A DNA stretch of 64,000 nt from Thermosipho japonicus (GCF_014201655.1 NZ_JACHEX010000002.1:268697-332696), one strand, 5' to 3'; shown: positions 30,784-44,575, counted from the first letter of the stretch. Notes: generated by a model from the letters alone, not told the origin. Numbers and translations: made by a program.

Positions 30784-31560
30784 ATGTGGTATCCCGGTCA
30801 TATAAGTAAGGCAAAAAGGAAAATAAAAGAATACCTAAAAGCTGTCGATACTATAATGATAATTCTTGATGCAAGAGCTCCTCTTGCAACAACCGCCTTT
30901 GAAGAAAATATATTTTCACATAAAGATGTTTTGTTTGTTTTAAACAAAGCTGATCTTTCAAATGAGACATACAATAACCTCTGGGTTAAAGAAATTAGCA
31001 AAACTAATCCTGTTATAACATTTTCAAAGAAAGAGTCAGTTGAAAAAATTAAAAAGTTTATTAAAACCTATTCAAAGGAAAAATTAAAAGAGACAAGGAT
31101 ACTAATAGCTGGTGTTCCAAATGTTGGAAAATCATCTATAATAAACAAAATTTCTGGAAGAAAACTTGCAAAAACGGGAATGGCTCCTGGGATTACAAGG
31201 GGGCTTCAATGGATAAACCTTGGTAAAGTAAAGCTGCTTGATACTCCTGGAATACTATATTCAAAACTTTTTAATAAAGATGTGACCGCAAAATTACTTT
31301 TGATTGGTAGTATTCCTGTAGAATCGGTTGATAAATATGATATAATTACACGTGCGTATGAAATTTTTAGTAATGAATTAAATATTAAGGAAACATTTGA
31401 AGAATTTATAGAAAATTTTGGAAAAAAGCGTGGATATCTAGCAAAGGGCGGACTTGTAGATTTTGAAAGGGCAAAAAACAACTTTTTTAAGGCTGTTGCT
31501 GAAGGTAAATTTGGAAGGATGACATTTGACAAGGAGGTGCAACTATGGATGCAAAGATAA
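30784..31560 (+). CDS. rbgA: Ribosome biogenesis GTPase RbgA/YlqF
   Basis: A 258-residue circularly permuted GTPase required for late 50S assembly. The motif order is G4 (NKADL, about 57-61), then G1 (GVPNVGKSS, about 111-119), G2 (GITRG) and G3 (DTPG), which defines this family. It begins MWYPGHISKAKRKIKE, the family's typical start. It has no ribosome site of its own and starts at the base after pyrH's stop. It overlaps cheX by 16 bp. Confidence 0.95.
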   Translation: MWYPGHISKAKRKIKEYLKAVDTIMIILDARAPLATTAFEENIFSHKDVLFVLNKADLSNETYNNLWVKEISKTNPVITFSKKESVEKIKKFIKTYSKEKLKETRILIAGVPNVGKSSIINKISGRKLAKTGMAPGITRGLQWINLGKVKLLDTPGILYSKLFNKDVTAKLLLIGSIPVESVDKYDIITRAYEIFSNELNIKETFEEFIENFGKKRGYLAKGGLVDFERAKNNFFKAVAEGKFGRMTFDKEVQLWMQR

Positions 31561-32012
31561 TAAATTCTTTAATAACTGCGGTTAATTCAACTTTTAACAT
31601 GGTATTACAGGTAGAACCTAAGGTCTTAAAACCAGAGATCGCAAAAGGAATTGATCCAAAATACCCTATAGTCACAGTTATAGGTTTTAACGGCGATATA
31701 GATGGAAATTTAATTTACTCATTTAATGAAGAAACTGCAAAAAACGTTGTAAGTAAAATGATGGGAATGCCATATGACAACCTTGACGAGCTTGCACTAA
31801 GTGCATTAGGAGAACTTGGAAATATGGCAAGTGGTTCAATAGCAATGAACCTTGAAAAAAACAATTATAAAGTCGACATAACACCTCCAACAGTTATAAC
31901 AGGAAAAGAAATACAAATTACGGCTGAAGGTGTTATTCTAAAACTTCCTTTAAACATTTTCTCAGAAGGAGACTTTGAAATACACATGGTAATTAGAAGC
32001 GGGGGGAAATAA
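31545..32012 (+). CDS. cheX: CheY-P phosphatase CheX
   Basis: A 155-residue chemotaxis phosphatase that dephosphorylates CheY-P. The catalytic helix SALGELGNMASG supplies Glu90 and Asn93, followed downstream by the conserved Pro region (ITPPTVITG). Unlike CheC there is only one such motif, which fits CheX; length equals that of the T. maritima protein as remembered. The strong RBS AAGGAGGTG lies inside the end of rbgA. No other chemotaxis gene is adjacent. Confidence 0.92.
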   Translation: MDAKIINSLITAVNSTFNMVLQVEPKVLKPEIAKGIDPKYPIVTVIGFNGDIDGNLIYSFNEETAKNVVSKMMGMPYDNLDELALSALGELGNMASGSIAMNLEKNNYKVDITPPTVITGKEIQITAEGVILKLPLNIFSEGDFEIHMVIRSGGK

Positions 32013-32665
32013 TGATAGTAATAACAAGTGTTTTGCGCGAAGAAATAGTGGGGGCGTTTAGAGAGCTAATGCCAGTTTTGGAAAATGGAGAAATCCTCAA
32101 AAGGCCATATATGAGAGGACTTATAGGTGCCAACGAAGTTCTTCTCGTCTACGGCCTTATAGGGAAAGTAGAATCTGCAATGATGGCCCAAGCACTTATT
32201 GATAATTTTCATCCAAAATACTTTATACATTGCGGAGGTGCCGGTATAATTAACAGTGAAAGAAAAATTGGCGATATAGTCTGTGGGACTGAATATATTG
32301 AACATGATATAAAATTCAGGCAAAAGCAAATTAAAAAAATTAAAGCCTCTCAAACACTTATCGAACGTATATCCGATGTGTATAACAAGGTTATACTTGG
32401 ACCAATTGCAAGTGGAGATATATTTGTCGATTCAGTAGAAGAAAAGACAAGAATATTCAACGAAACAAAAGCTGAATTAGTTGATATGGATAGTGCTGCT
32501 ATTGCAAAGGTATGTTATGAAAACGACGTTGAATTTTGTGCAATAAAAATTGCGCTTGACAAAAGTGTTGAAGGAAGTACTATTGAAATACAACAAAATC
32601 TTAAAAAACTTGCTCCATTCCCTTCAGCAATAGTCGCTGAAATGCTCGAAAAACATCTTCTATAA
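32012..32665 (+). CDS. Nucleosidase/phosphorylase-family protein (MTA/SAH nucleosidase-like)
   Basis: A 217-residue member of the PNP/UDP phosphorylase superfamily. It starts IVITSVLREEI, has IHCGGAGII, the GPIASGDIFV motif typical of MTA/SAH nucleosidases, AELVDMDSAAIAKVCYEN (the 'ME-SAA' motif with Asp for Glu) and a late Asp in AIKIALDKS that would serve as the purine-binding catalytic acid. Glu to Asp in the ribose-binding motif makes the exact substrate uncertain. Its ATG overlaps the cheX stop by one base. Confidence 0.8.
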   Translation: MIVITSVLREEIVGAFRELMPVLENGEILKRPYMRGLIGANEVLLVYGLIGKVESAMMAQALIDNFHPKYFIHCGGAGIINSERKIGDIVCGTEYIEHDIKFRQKQIKKIKASQTLIERISDVYNKVILGPIASGDIFVDSVEEKTRIFNETKAELVDMDSAAIAKVCYENDVEFCAIKIALDKSVEGSTIEIQQNLKKLAPFPSAIVAEMLEKHLL

Positions 32666-32677
32666 TTGGAGGTAGAT

Positions 32678-33781
32678 ATGATAAACGTTGGATTATTCTT
32701 TGGTTCAAAAAGTGTAGAGCACGAGATTTCTATAATAACAGCACATCAAGTGCTGAATTTTGTTGATAAAAACAAATACAATATAATTCCCTTATATATT
32801 ACTAAAGATGGAAAATGGCTAACTGGAAAGGTTCTTGAAAAACTTGAAAATTTTAAGAACCTTGAAAGACTTGAAAAAAAAGCAAAACAAATTTCATTTA
32901 TCTCTGCAAAAGATGGGAAATTAATCTTACATAGCAAAATAAAAAAAATTACTATAGATGTTTGCCTTTTGACATTTCACGGAAGCAACGGTGAGGATGG
33001 TAGCATCCAGGGAATGCTCGAATTTCTAAACGTTCCTTATACAGGTTGTGGAATGTACTCTTCAATGTACGCAATAGATAAAGTTATAACAAAACTTATT
33101 TTAAAAGAAAAAAATATTCCTGTAGTTGATTTTCTATACACAAGCAAAAAAAATTACACAAATGACTTTTTAAATCATTGTAAAGAAGTTCTTGAATATC
33201 CAATGATAGTTAAGCCTGCAAGGCTGGGGTCAAGTATTGGAGTAAAAAAAGTAAATGATAAAGCAGAACTAGAAAAAGCAATTGAAGTTGCTTTTTCTTT
33301 TGATGATAAGATTATAGTTGAAAAGTGGATAGATTCTAGAGAATTAAATTGTGCTGTAATGGGATACAAAAACATAGTTGTATCAGAAATAGAAGAAATA
33401 AAAAAGCAAAAAGATTTTTTTGATTATAACGAAAAGTACGTTCAAAAGGGAAAAAAGTTTTCAAATCATATAATTCCCGCACCAATAGATGAAAATTTAA
33501 AAAATGCCATAAAATCTATAGCGCGTGATACATTTAATGCACTGGAATGTCATGGAAATATAAGAATTGACTTTTTGTTATCTAAAGATAATAAAATATA
33601 CGTTAACGAAGTTAATAGTATTCCTGGTGCACTTTCATATTATCTATGGCAAATGAGTGGCTTTACATCCTCGCAGGTAATTGATAACATGATTTCAATT
33701 GCTTTTGAAGCTTTTAAAGATAAAAAATCTAAAATATATTCCATAGATACCAATCTCTTCGACTTAAAGGTGGAAAAATGA
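32678..33781 (+). CDS. ddl: D-alanine--D-alanine ligase
   Basis: A 367-residue ATP-grasp ligase that makes D-Ala-D-Ala for peptidoglycan. It starts NVGLFFGSKSVEHEISI, has HGSNGEDGSIQGML, a Lys/grasp segment KPARLGSSIGVKKV and the metal-binding end VNEVNSIPGA. The ATG at 32678 is used because GGAGGT lies at 32668-32673, ahead of it; an upstream TTG would overlap that site. It is followed by an alpha/beta hydrolase and a MurF-like ligase, so D-Ala-D-Ala is made next to the enzyme that uses it. Confidence 0.95.
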   Translation: MINVGLFFGSKSVEHEISIITAHQVLNFVDKNKYNIIPLYITKDGKWLTGKVLEKLENFKNLERLEKKAKQISFISAKDGKLILHSKIKKITIDVCLLTFHGSNGEDGSIQGMLEFLNVPYTGCGMYSSMYAIDKVITKLILKEKNIPVVDFLYTSKKNYTNDFLNHCKEVLEYPMIVKPARLGSSIGVKKVNDKAELEKAIEVAFSFDDKIIVEKWIDSRELNCAVMGYKNIVVSEIEEIKKQKDFFDYNEKYVQKGKKFSNHIIPAPIDENLKNAIKSIARDTFNALECHGNIRIDFLLSKDNKIYVNEVNSIPGALSYYLWQMSGFTSSQVIDNMISIAFEAFKDKKSKIYSIDTNLFDLKVEK

Positions 33782-34536
33782 AGAAAAAAATTTTAGATCT
33801 AACAATAAACTACAAAGTTATAGAAAATGGCACAAAAAACATCCTATTCTTACACGGATGGGGAGCAAATTTAAATTCTTTTTTGCCCGTTGCAAAAGAA
33901 CTAAAATGTAGGTCGTTTTTAATTGATTTACCAGGATTTGGTGAAAGCTCTCTTCCAAACTCAATTTATTCAAGCTATGATTATGCTAATTTAATCGAAC
34001 GTTTTATAAACGAGTTAAATTTAGATAATTTAATTCTAGTTGGACACTCATTTGGCGGAAAAATTGCTTCAATAATTGCAAGCAAAAACCCAAGTTGGCT
34101 TGAAAAAGTCGTTATAATATCCTCACCTGGAATTAAGACTAAGAAAAAATTTAAGACTAGATTTAAAATTTTTACTTATAAATTACTTGCAAAATTTTTT
34201 TATACCTTTGGTCTAAAAAAAAGTCTTGAAAAACTGAGAAGTAAATTTGGCTCACAAGATTATAAATCATCAAAAGGTATTATGAGAGAAATTTTAAAAA
34301 ATGTTATCAGTGAAGATATATCTACAGAATTAAAAAAGATCAAAAAGGATGCTTTAATAATATGGGGAAAAAAAGATGATGCAGTTCCACTTGAAGTAGG
34401 AATAAAATTCAACCAGTATATTGAAAATTCGAAATTAATAGTCTATGAAAATGCAGGACACTTTCCATTTTTGGAAAATTTTGATAGTTTTCTATATGAT
34501 TTTAAAAAATTTATAGGAGAGATCAACAATGGATAA
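33778..34536 (+). CDS. Alpha/beta hydrolase
   Basis: A 252-residue alpha/beta-hydrolase fold protein with the oxyanion HGWG (about residues 25-28), nucleophile elbow GHSFGG (Ser about 89), acid Asp in IIWGKKDDAVP and catalytic His in NAGHFPFLE. The cap region (about 125-190) is rich in Lys and hydrophobic residues. The substrate is unknown. It overlaps ddl by 4 bp (ATGA) and murF-like by 8 bp, so it belongs to the cell-wall block of the operon. Confidence 0.88.
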   Translation: MKKKILDLTINYKVIENGTKNILFLHGWGANLNSFLPVAKELKCRSFLIDLPGFGESSLPNSIYSSYDYANLIERFINELNLDNLILVGHSFGGKIASIIASKNPSWLEKVVIISSPGIKTKKKFKTRFKIFTYKLLAKFFYTFGLKKSLEKLRSKFGSQDYKSSKGIMREILKNVISEDISTELKKIKKDALIIWGKKDDAVPLEVGIKFNQYIENSKLIVYENAGHFPFLENFDSFLYDFKKFIGEINNG

Positions 34537-36073
34537 GGTATTTTTATCACTTTTAGCTGCTAATTTTGTTATTAGATCTCTTTATTCACTTCATATGCTA
34601 CAATTAGAAGAATACTCAGAAAAAAAATATATAAGGTGGATCTTTTCACACATAAATAAATACATAATTAACATTCTTCTAATAGCATCTTTTATATTAT
34701 ACTTTTTTCACCCACTATATGCCTCTTTAATACTATTAATATCAATATTTCTTGACTTAAAACTATTTCTTTTGAAAAAGAAGAAGAAAAGATTAGTGTT
34801 TACAAAAAGACTTAGAAGGTTAATGTATACCTCATTTTCCTTATTTGCAATTTTTTTATCTTTAACATTTATATATAGTAACATAATCTATGAAATCATA
34901 GCATTTACGTTTGTTTTATTCAATTCTCTTTTTTATTATATAACCAACGGAATTCTAATTCCAATTGAAAGGCTAATTAATGAATATTACTATAAAGATG
35001 CAAAAAGAAAGATATCAAGACTTAACCCTTCAACGGTTGCAGTTACAGGCAGTTATGGAAAAACCAGCACAAAGTACTATCTCTACCATCTTGTATCCGA
35101 GCATTATAAGTCCTTAATGACACCCGAAAGTTACAATACAACAATGGGAATAACAAAAACAATACGTGAAAAATTAGATAAATCCCATGAAGTCTTCATC
35201 GTTGAGCTTGCTGAAAATGATAATTACGGCTATGATAAATTGTTAGAACTTGTAAAACCTCAAATATCTATTTTAACCTCAATTGGGATTCAACATTTTG
35301 AAGAATTTGAAAGTCTGGACAACATCATTCAAAATTTTAAGAACTTTATTCTTGATAACCGCTCGGGGAAAAAAATTATTGCAAACATAGATGATGAAAA
35401 TATTAAAAAGGTTTTAGAAAATATAGACGCAAACAAAGAAATAATTACCTGTGCAATCAATGAAAAAGAGGCACAGTATAAAGTAGAAGAATTAAAGCTT
35501 TCAAAAGATGGAGCTAGCTTTGTAGTTATCACACCGAATAATCAAAAATTTTATTTTGAAACAAATGTATATGGCAACGAAAATATTAGAAACCTTCTTC
35601 TTGCTATAGTTGCAAGCTTTGAGCTAAAAGTCCCAGTAGAAGAAGTAATAGAAAGGGCAAAAAATGTTGTAAAGCCAAAACACAGACTTGAAATAGTAAG
35701 AAATGATACTATTACGGTTATAGATGACACATTTAATTCAAATCCGAAAGGATTTAAAATGGCCCTTGAATATCTCTCACTTTTTGAAAATAGAAGAAAA
35801 ATCATTGTAACTCCAGGATTTGTAGAACTTGGTGAGAAGGAAGACGAAGAACATTACAAAATTGGAAAAGAAATAGCAAAATATGTAGATGTTGTATTTT
35901 TAATAGGTGAAAAAAGAACAGAAAAAATATACAAAGGATTGATTGATTCAAACTTTGAAGGTAAAATATTCATAGTGGAAGATCTTAACGAAGTTATAGA
36001 AAAATTTAAAAGTTTCTTACAACCCGGCGATATAGTGTTATTTGAAAATGATCTTCCAGATAATTACAATTAA
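34529..36073 (+). CDS. murF: Membrane-anchored Mur ligase, MurF-like
   Basis: A 514-residue protein. The first ~150 residues hold four or more hydrophobic helices, unlike soluble E. coli MurF. The Mur ligase part has the P-loop TVAVTGSYGKTSTK (about 170-183), the middle-domain TIREKL...IVELAENDNYG segment and a C-terminal domain with VIDDTFNSNPKGF. Its position right after ddl argues for UDP-MurNAc-tripeptide--D-Ala-D-Ala ligase. The symbol is tentative, as another Mur ligase function is possible. It is the last gene of the long plus-strand operon. Confidence 0.8.
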   Translation: MDKVFLSLLAANFVIRSLYSLHMLQLEEYSEKKYIRWIFSHINKYIINILLIASFILYFFHPLYASLILLISIFLDLKLFLLKKKKKRLVFTKRLRRLMYTSFSLFAIFLSLTFIYSNIIYEIIAFTFVLFNSLFYYITNGILIPIERLINEYYYKDAKRKISRLNPSTVAVTGSYGKTSTKYYLYHLVSEHYKSLMTPESYNTTMGITKTIREKLDKSHEVFIVELAENDNYGYDKLLELVKPQISILTSIGIQHFEEFESLDNIIQNFKNFILDNRSGKKIIANIDDENIKKVLENIDANKEIITCAINEKEAQYKVEELKLSKDGASFVVITPNNQKFYFETNVYGNENIRNLLLAIVASFELKVPVEEVIERAKNVVKPKHRLEIVRNDTITVIDDTFNSNPKGFKMALEYLSLFENRRKIIVTPGFVELGEKEDEEHYKIGKEIAKYVDVVFLIGEKRTEKIYKGLIDSNFEGKIFIVEDLNEVIEKFKSFLQPGDIVLFENDLPDNYN

Positions 36074-36077
36074 CTAA

Positions 36078-36102
36078 CCCCCCCAATGGGAGGTTGGGGG
36101 GG
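36078..36102. terminator. GC-rich hairpin between convergent murF and rex
   Basis: CCCCCCCAA and TTGGGGGGG form a 9-bp stem with a TGGGAGG loop. No T tract follows on the plus strand. The 3' arm continues into more G runs (to about 36118), an outlier in this AT-rich region. Confidence 0.55.
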
Positions 36103-36142
36103 ATGGGATGGTGTGGTGTCCATGTTGGCTTTTTTCGCTTTT

Positions 36143-38756
<2,614 letters not shown>

Positions 38757-40634
38757 TTAAACCAATTCTATTGCGTTAAATTTACATTTTTCGAAACAAA
38801 TACCACATTTTACACATTTTCCCTGGTCTATTACATATGGTTTGCCTCTCTCTCCGCTAATTGCTCCTTGTGGACATGCTCTTGCACAAAGGCTACAACT
38901 CTTACAAAGCTCTGGATTAATAACGTATTTTCTGAGTGCTGTACAGGTTCCACTTGGACATTTTCCGTTAATATGTTCTATATATTCATCTCTAAAGTGT
39001 TTTAAAGTACTCAAAATTGGATTTGGAGCAGTTTTTCCAAGTCCACATAAAGAAGCTGTTTTTACTATTTTTGCAAGGCTCTCAAGGTTTTCAAGATCTT
39101 CATATGTTGCTTTTCCCTGAGTAAATTTCTCTAAAATTGTGTAAGCTTGCATTGTTCCTTCTCTACATGGTACACACTTTCCACATGATTCTCTCTTGGT
39201 AAAGTCAAGAAAAAACCTTGCAACTTCAACCATACAACTATCTTCAGTTATAGCAACAATACCACCTGAACCAACCATTGCATCAACAGACTTCAACGTA
39301 TCATAGTCAAGTGGCAAATCAAAATACTTTTCTGGCAAACATGCTCCCGATGGCCCACCAATTTGAATCGCTTTTAGTTTTTTACCTTCTACTGTTCCTC
39401 CACAAATATTTTCCAAAACGTACCTTATAGTTGTTCCAAATTCTATTTCAATAATTCCAGTCAGTTTAAGAGGACCTGTAACAGAAAACATCTTCGTTCC
39501 AGGTGATTTTTCCACACCACGTTTTCTGTAGTTTTCAACACCATCTCTAATTATCTTTGCAATATTTGCATATGTCTCGACATTATTTATGAGTGTTGGA
39601 TAACCCCATAGTCCTTTTTGTGCAGGAAATGGTGGCCTTGGCCTTGGAACCCCTCTTTTTCCTTCAATTGAAGCAAGAAGTGCCGTCTCTTCTCCACATA
39701 CAAATGCACCAGCTCCTTCTTTTACTTCTAGATCAAAGGAAAAGCCAGTTCCAAGAATATTTTCTCCAAGTAACCCCATTTTCTTTGCATCATTTATTGC
39801 TTTATTGAACATTTCAACGGCAATTGGATATTCTGCACGAATGTAAGCATATCCCTTTTGGGCTCCAACTGTATATGCTGCAATTATCATTCCTTCTAAA
39901 ACTGAATGTGGATCCCTTTCAAGAAGTGTTCTATTCATGAACGCACCTGGGTCACCCTCGTCGGCGTTACAAACGACAAATTTCTTATCACCTTTTGCTT
40001 TGTATGTAAACTCCCATTTTAGTCCAGTTGGAAATCCTCCGCCGCCTCTACCTCTAAGTCCAGATGCCTTAACCGTTTCAATTACTTCTTCTGGTTTCAT
40101 TGAAGACAAAACTTTTAAAAGTGATTTGTATCCGCCACGTCCCATGTAATCTTCTATTTTTTCACATTCGCTTGTACCAATACCTTCCATAATGTAGAAG
40201 GTTTGATTTTTAAAGAATGTTGCATCCTCAAGCTTGGTTATTTTTTGACCTGTAACTGAATCTGTTAAAAGAAGCCTTTCAATTACTTCTCCACGTTCTA
40301 TGGTTTTTTCAACTATTTCTTCAACATCATCTAACCTTACATGTGAATATGTAATTCCTTCAGGCATTATTTTTACAAGTGGCCCAAGCGAACAAAGCCC
40401 ACAACATCCTGTTTTCCTTACTACATTGCTTTCATCATCATCTATTGTTTCAACTTTCACATCAAGGCCTTTCTCTCTAATAACTTTAACAAACTTCTTG
40501 TATACCTTTCTTGAACCATTTGCAGTACAACCTGTTCCAACACAAACATATATTGACTTATCTTTTAATCTTTGTTCTCTAAGTTCTTGTTGTTTTTCTA
40601 TATAGCTTAATGCTTCTTGAATTGTCTTAAACAT
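38757..40634 (-). CDS. hydB: Hydrogenase subunit HydB (NuoF-like flavoprotein)
   Basis: A 625-residue subunit holding FMN, the NADH site and FeS clusters, and the likely bifurcation site. The N-terminal [2Fe-2S] domain has CVGTGC and CCGLC, the NuoF core has GRGGGGFPTGLKW and NADEGDPGAFMNR for FMN, and ESCGKCVPCREGT binds [4Fe-4S]. Two C-terminal ferredoxin motifs (CKSCSLCARACP and CVKCGICFEKC) follow. The ATG at 40634 is chosen because the GGAGATGAT ribosome site ends seven bases upstream of it; the earlier ATG overlaps that site. It lies 1 bp after hydC's stop. Confidence 0.95.
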   Translation of the reverse strand: MFKTIQEALSYIEKQQELREQRLKDKSIYVCVGTGCTANGSRKVYKKFVKVIREKGLDVKVETIDDDESNVVRKTGCCGLCSLGPLVKIMPEGITYSHVRLDDVEEIVEKTIERGEVIERLLLTDSVTGQKITKLEDATFFKNQTFYIMEGIGTSECEKIEDYMGRGGYKSLLKVLSSMKPEEVIETVKASGLRGRGGGGFPTGLKWEFTYKAKGDKKFVVCNADEGDPGAFMNRTLLERDPHSVLEGMIIAAYTVGAQKGYAYIRAEYPIAVEMFNKAINDAKKMGLLGENILGTGFSFDLEVKEGAGAFVCGEETALLASIEGKRGVPRPRPPFPAQKGLWGYPTLINNVETYANIAKIIRDGVENYRKRGVEKSPGTKMFSVTGPLKLTGIIEIEFGTTIRYVLENICGGTVEGKKLKAIQIGGPSGACLPEKYFDLPLDYDTLKSVDAMVGSGGIVAITEDSCMVEVARFFLDFTKRESCGKCVPCREGTMQAYTILEKFTQGKATYEDLENLESLAKIVKTASLCGLGKTAPNPILSTLKHFRDEYIEHINGKCPSGTCTALRKYVINPELCKSCSLCARACPQGAISGERGKPYVIDQGKCVKCGICFEKCKFNAIELV

Positions 40635-40635
40635 A

Positions 40636-42246
<1,611 letters not shown>

Positions 42247-42260
<14 letters not shown>

Positions 42261-43851
42261 TTTCTTCCTCCATGTATCTTTTAAATTCCGTAAAATGGGA
42301 CTTTGTTTCTGCAATCGATTCTCCTAAAAGGCTTGCAATTTCTTGAGCTAGTAGCATTTGTTTATTTAAAACCTCTTCAATCTTTTCAATTGTATGCTTC
42401 TTTATTATCTTTACCCTTTCTTCCTGTTCTAGTTCTTTTGTAACGTCTGTTAAAATAAATACTTCACCACTATCCTCTGGTAAATTAAATCTTTTAACGA
42501 AAAACTTCAAATTTTTGCTATTTACAGCTATCTCTTTAAATCCACTTTGCTCTACATCTTTTAAAAATTCCCATAACTTTTTGTTAGATAAACTCATAAA
42601 AGTAAGGCGTGCTGCTTTATTTTTGTAATTTATATTTCCATCTTTTACAATTAATATAAGGTTTGGTGTTTCTTCTACAACCATATTACTGACAGTAGAG
42701 ACTTTATCAATAAGGTAAGTTATACACATTTCCTTTTCTGCCTTCTTTTCAAGAACTGCAATTGCCTTTTCTCTGCAAGTATCATACCCACACGCACTAC
42801 AATTTAATTCTTTAGATTTGTCTGTTTTACCTATCGAGAACAGAACTTCTTGAATTTGTTGTTCTGTGTAGTTGTAATAATGTTTTTTATCCTTGAACTT
42901 TCTTTTTAAATCCAATTCAACATTTTCTATTGTCTTTCCTTCTGGAATTTTTTTAATATTTTGAGATAATCTTATTCTTTTTTCAAGCTGACTTATATCT
43001 TTTCTTGATGCGGGACCTTCAATACATCCTCCAATGCAAGCAGACATTTCTACAAAATAGTTTCCATCTATATCATCAACTCTATCTAAAAAGTCTTTTA
43101 TATTCTTTACTCCTTCAATATTAAAAACTTGATCAAAAGTTTCTCCAAGAGTTTTTAATATTCCACCAGAAATAGGATAAAATCTTGCTAATTTTGGATA
43201 CGGCTCCTGTGGAAAATCATCTTCAAAATCCAATATATCTATATTTTCAGATTCTAAAAATTTTTCAAGTTCCTCAAATGTTAAAACCAAATCATATTCT
43301 TTCTCAAGCTCACGTTTTTTAGCAATACAAGGGCCAATAAAGACTAGGGGGTAATTTCCAAAATATTGTTTTAAAAACCTTGCATGTGCAATTGCTGGAG
43401 AAACCACCGGTGATAAATATTTAATTTTCTCAGGATAATATTTCTCAACTAAATTAACCACCACAGGACATGCTGTACTAATCTTTATTCCTGACAACTT
43501 TTCATATTCCTTTGAAACTAATTCAGCTCCAACTGAAGTTTCACTAATAATAGCGCCATTCTTCTTTAAATAAGAGATAATTTTGAAAGGTTCATCAAAG
43601 TAAGAAAAAAACGAAGGAGCAATAGATACAAAGAATTTCTTCCCAAAAAAATCTTTCAAACGTTCATATTCAAATAAATAATTTTTTGCATCTTGTGGGC
43701 AAACTTCAATACATTTACCACACAATATACATTCACTATCAATAACTTTCGAAATATTATCAGAAAACGATATAGACTTTACTGGACAATTTCTTAAGCA
43801 TTTATAACAATATTTACAATTAGCTTGATTTGAAATAATGTACTTTTCCAT
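42247..43851 (-). CDS. Sensory [FeFe]-hydrogenase-like protein with PAS domain (HydS-like)
   Basis: A 534-residue cytoplasmic protein. Two ferredoxin motifs (CKYCYKCLRNCP and CILCGKCIEVCP, residues 10-60) lead into a hydrogenase-like large domain with remnants of the H-cluster loops: STACPVVV (L1), GPCIAKKREL (L2) and MSACIGGCIEGP (L3). A four-cysteine FeS region follows (CSACGYDTC, about 350-358), then a PAS domain (about 380-475) and a C-terminal coiled coil. This matches group C 'sensory' hydrogenases. L1 lacks one Cys, so H2 turnover is doubtful but H-cluster sensing is possible. It overlaps the phosphatase gene by 14 bp. Confidence 0.88.
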
Positions 43852-43852
43852 T

Positions 43853-44080
43853 TTAATTCCCTTCTTTTAGGAATTTTTCAATTTTTTCCTTAACATTATC
43901 CGGCGTAACATTAGAAATCAAAACTCCATCTATCTCAATGTTTATTCCATTAGCACATTTTCCAAAACATAAGGAACCATACAACTCAACACCTTCAAGA
44001 TTCATCTCTTTGATTTTTTCTACCACTTCATACGAACCCTTTAAATGACAAGAACTTCCCATACAAATTTTTATAACCAT
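43853..44080 (-). CDS. Small thioredoxin-like [2Fe-2S] ferredoxin
   Basis: A 75-residue protein with four cysteines in CMGSSC (residues 5-10) and CFGKC (about 38-42), the spacing of thioredoxin-like [2Fe-2S] domains such as those in HydA, HydB and HydC. The ATG at 44080 has AGGTGAT just upstream and is preferred over an earlier start that would lie in the operator. It is the first gene of the hydrogenase operon and probably the electron partner of the sensory protein next to it. A homologue lies at the same place in T. maritima (TM1420, from memory). Confidence 0.85.
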   Translation of the reverse strand: MVIKICMGSSCHLKGSYEVVEKIKEMNLEGVELYGSLCFGKCANGINIEIDGVLISNVTPDNVKEKIEKFLKEGN

Positions 44081-44095
44081 ACGATCACCTAGTTT

Positions 44096-44127
44096 TCGTG
44101 AAAAATATAACGTTATTATTTTCACGA
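44096..44127. promoter_or_regulatory. 32-bp near-palindrome: two overlapping Rex-like operators
   Basis: The sequence is symmetric in 14 of 16 pairs, with outer half-sites TCGTGAAAA and TTTTCACGA and a central ATAACGTTAT. Read as two 18-bp sites (44096-44113 and 44110-44127), each resembles the Rex consensus (TTGTGA ... TCACAA type). It lies immediately downstream of the -10 box, where a bound repressor would block initiation. rex is the last gene of the operon. Assignment to Rex is inferred. Confidence 0.65.
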
Positions 44128-44129
44128 TT

Positions 44130-44158
44130 ATTTTAACCTGATAATTCGAAGATGTCAA
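44130..44158 (-). promoter_or_regulatory. Hydrogenase operon promoter
   Basis: On the minus strand, TTGACA (plus 44153-44158) and TAAAAT (plus 44130-44135) have a 17-bp spacer, a near-consensus housekeeping promoter reading into the ferredoxin gene. Confidence 0.85.
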
Positions 44159-44282
44159 TACGTGAATTTTTTAGCATAAAGGCATTTAATATCAATTTTT
44201 CTATGATAAATCCCTATTTTGAAAAAAATCAAATTAATAAAAAATTCTTTATTTACTTTGAAATAAGACTATAAAACAAAAA

Positions 44283-44304
44283 AGGAGAGTATTTTTACTC
44301 TCCT
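44283..44304. terminator. Terminator at the end of CRISPR array 1
   Basis: AGGAGAGTA and TACTCTCCT form a 9-bp stem with a TTTT loop. A long T tract follows on the minus strand, so it ends the array-1 transcript before the hydrogenase promoter. Confidence 0.8.
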
Positions 44305-44334
44305 CTTTTTATCAATTAAATGTAGCTATTGACC

Positions 44335-44575
44335 GTTTTATTCCTCATAGGTAGATTCTAAACACAAGAAAGTGGCTGTAGTTGTGGGCTACGCAGGAGA
44401 TTTTGGTTTTCATTCCTCATAGGTAGATTCTAAACCGATGTAGTAGCACCTAACACAGCAATGGCAATACGGTTTTCATTCCTCATAGGTAGATTCTAAA
44501 CATTTCACCTATTAATCCTCCGACATATGTATACCCATTTACTTGGTTTTCATTCCTCATAGGTAGATTCTAAAC
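44335..44575 (-). CRISPR. CRISPR array 1 (4 repeats, 3 spacers)
   Basis: Repeats lie at 44335-44363, 44406-44435, 44472-44501 and 44546-44575, with spacers of 42, 36 and 44 bp. In reading orientation (minus strand) the 30-bp repeat begins GTTTAGAATCTACC and ends GAGGAATGAAAAC. The copy at 44335 is 29 bp, having lost one base near its 3' end, as expected for the oldest, leader-distal repeat. The repeat is the same as in the array at 63695. Spacer targets are unknown and there are no cas genes in the window. Confidence 0.97.
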
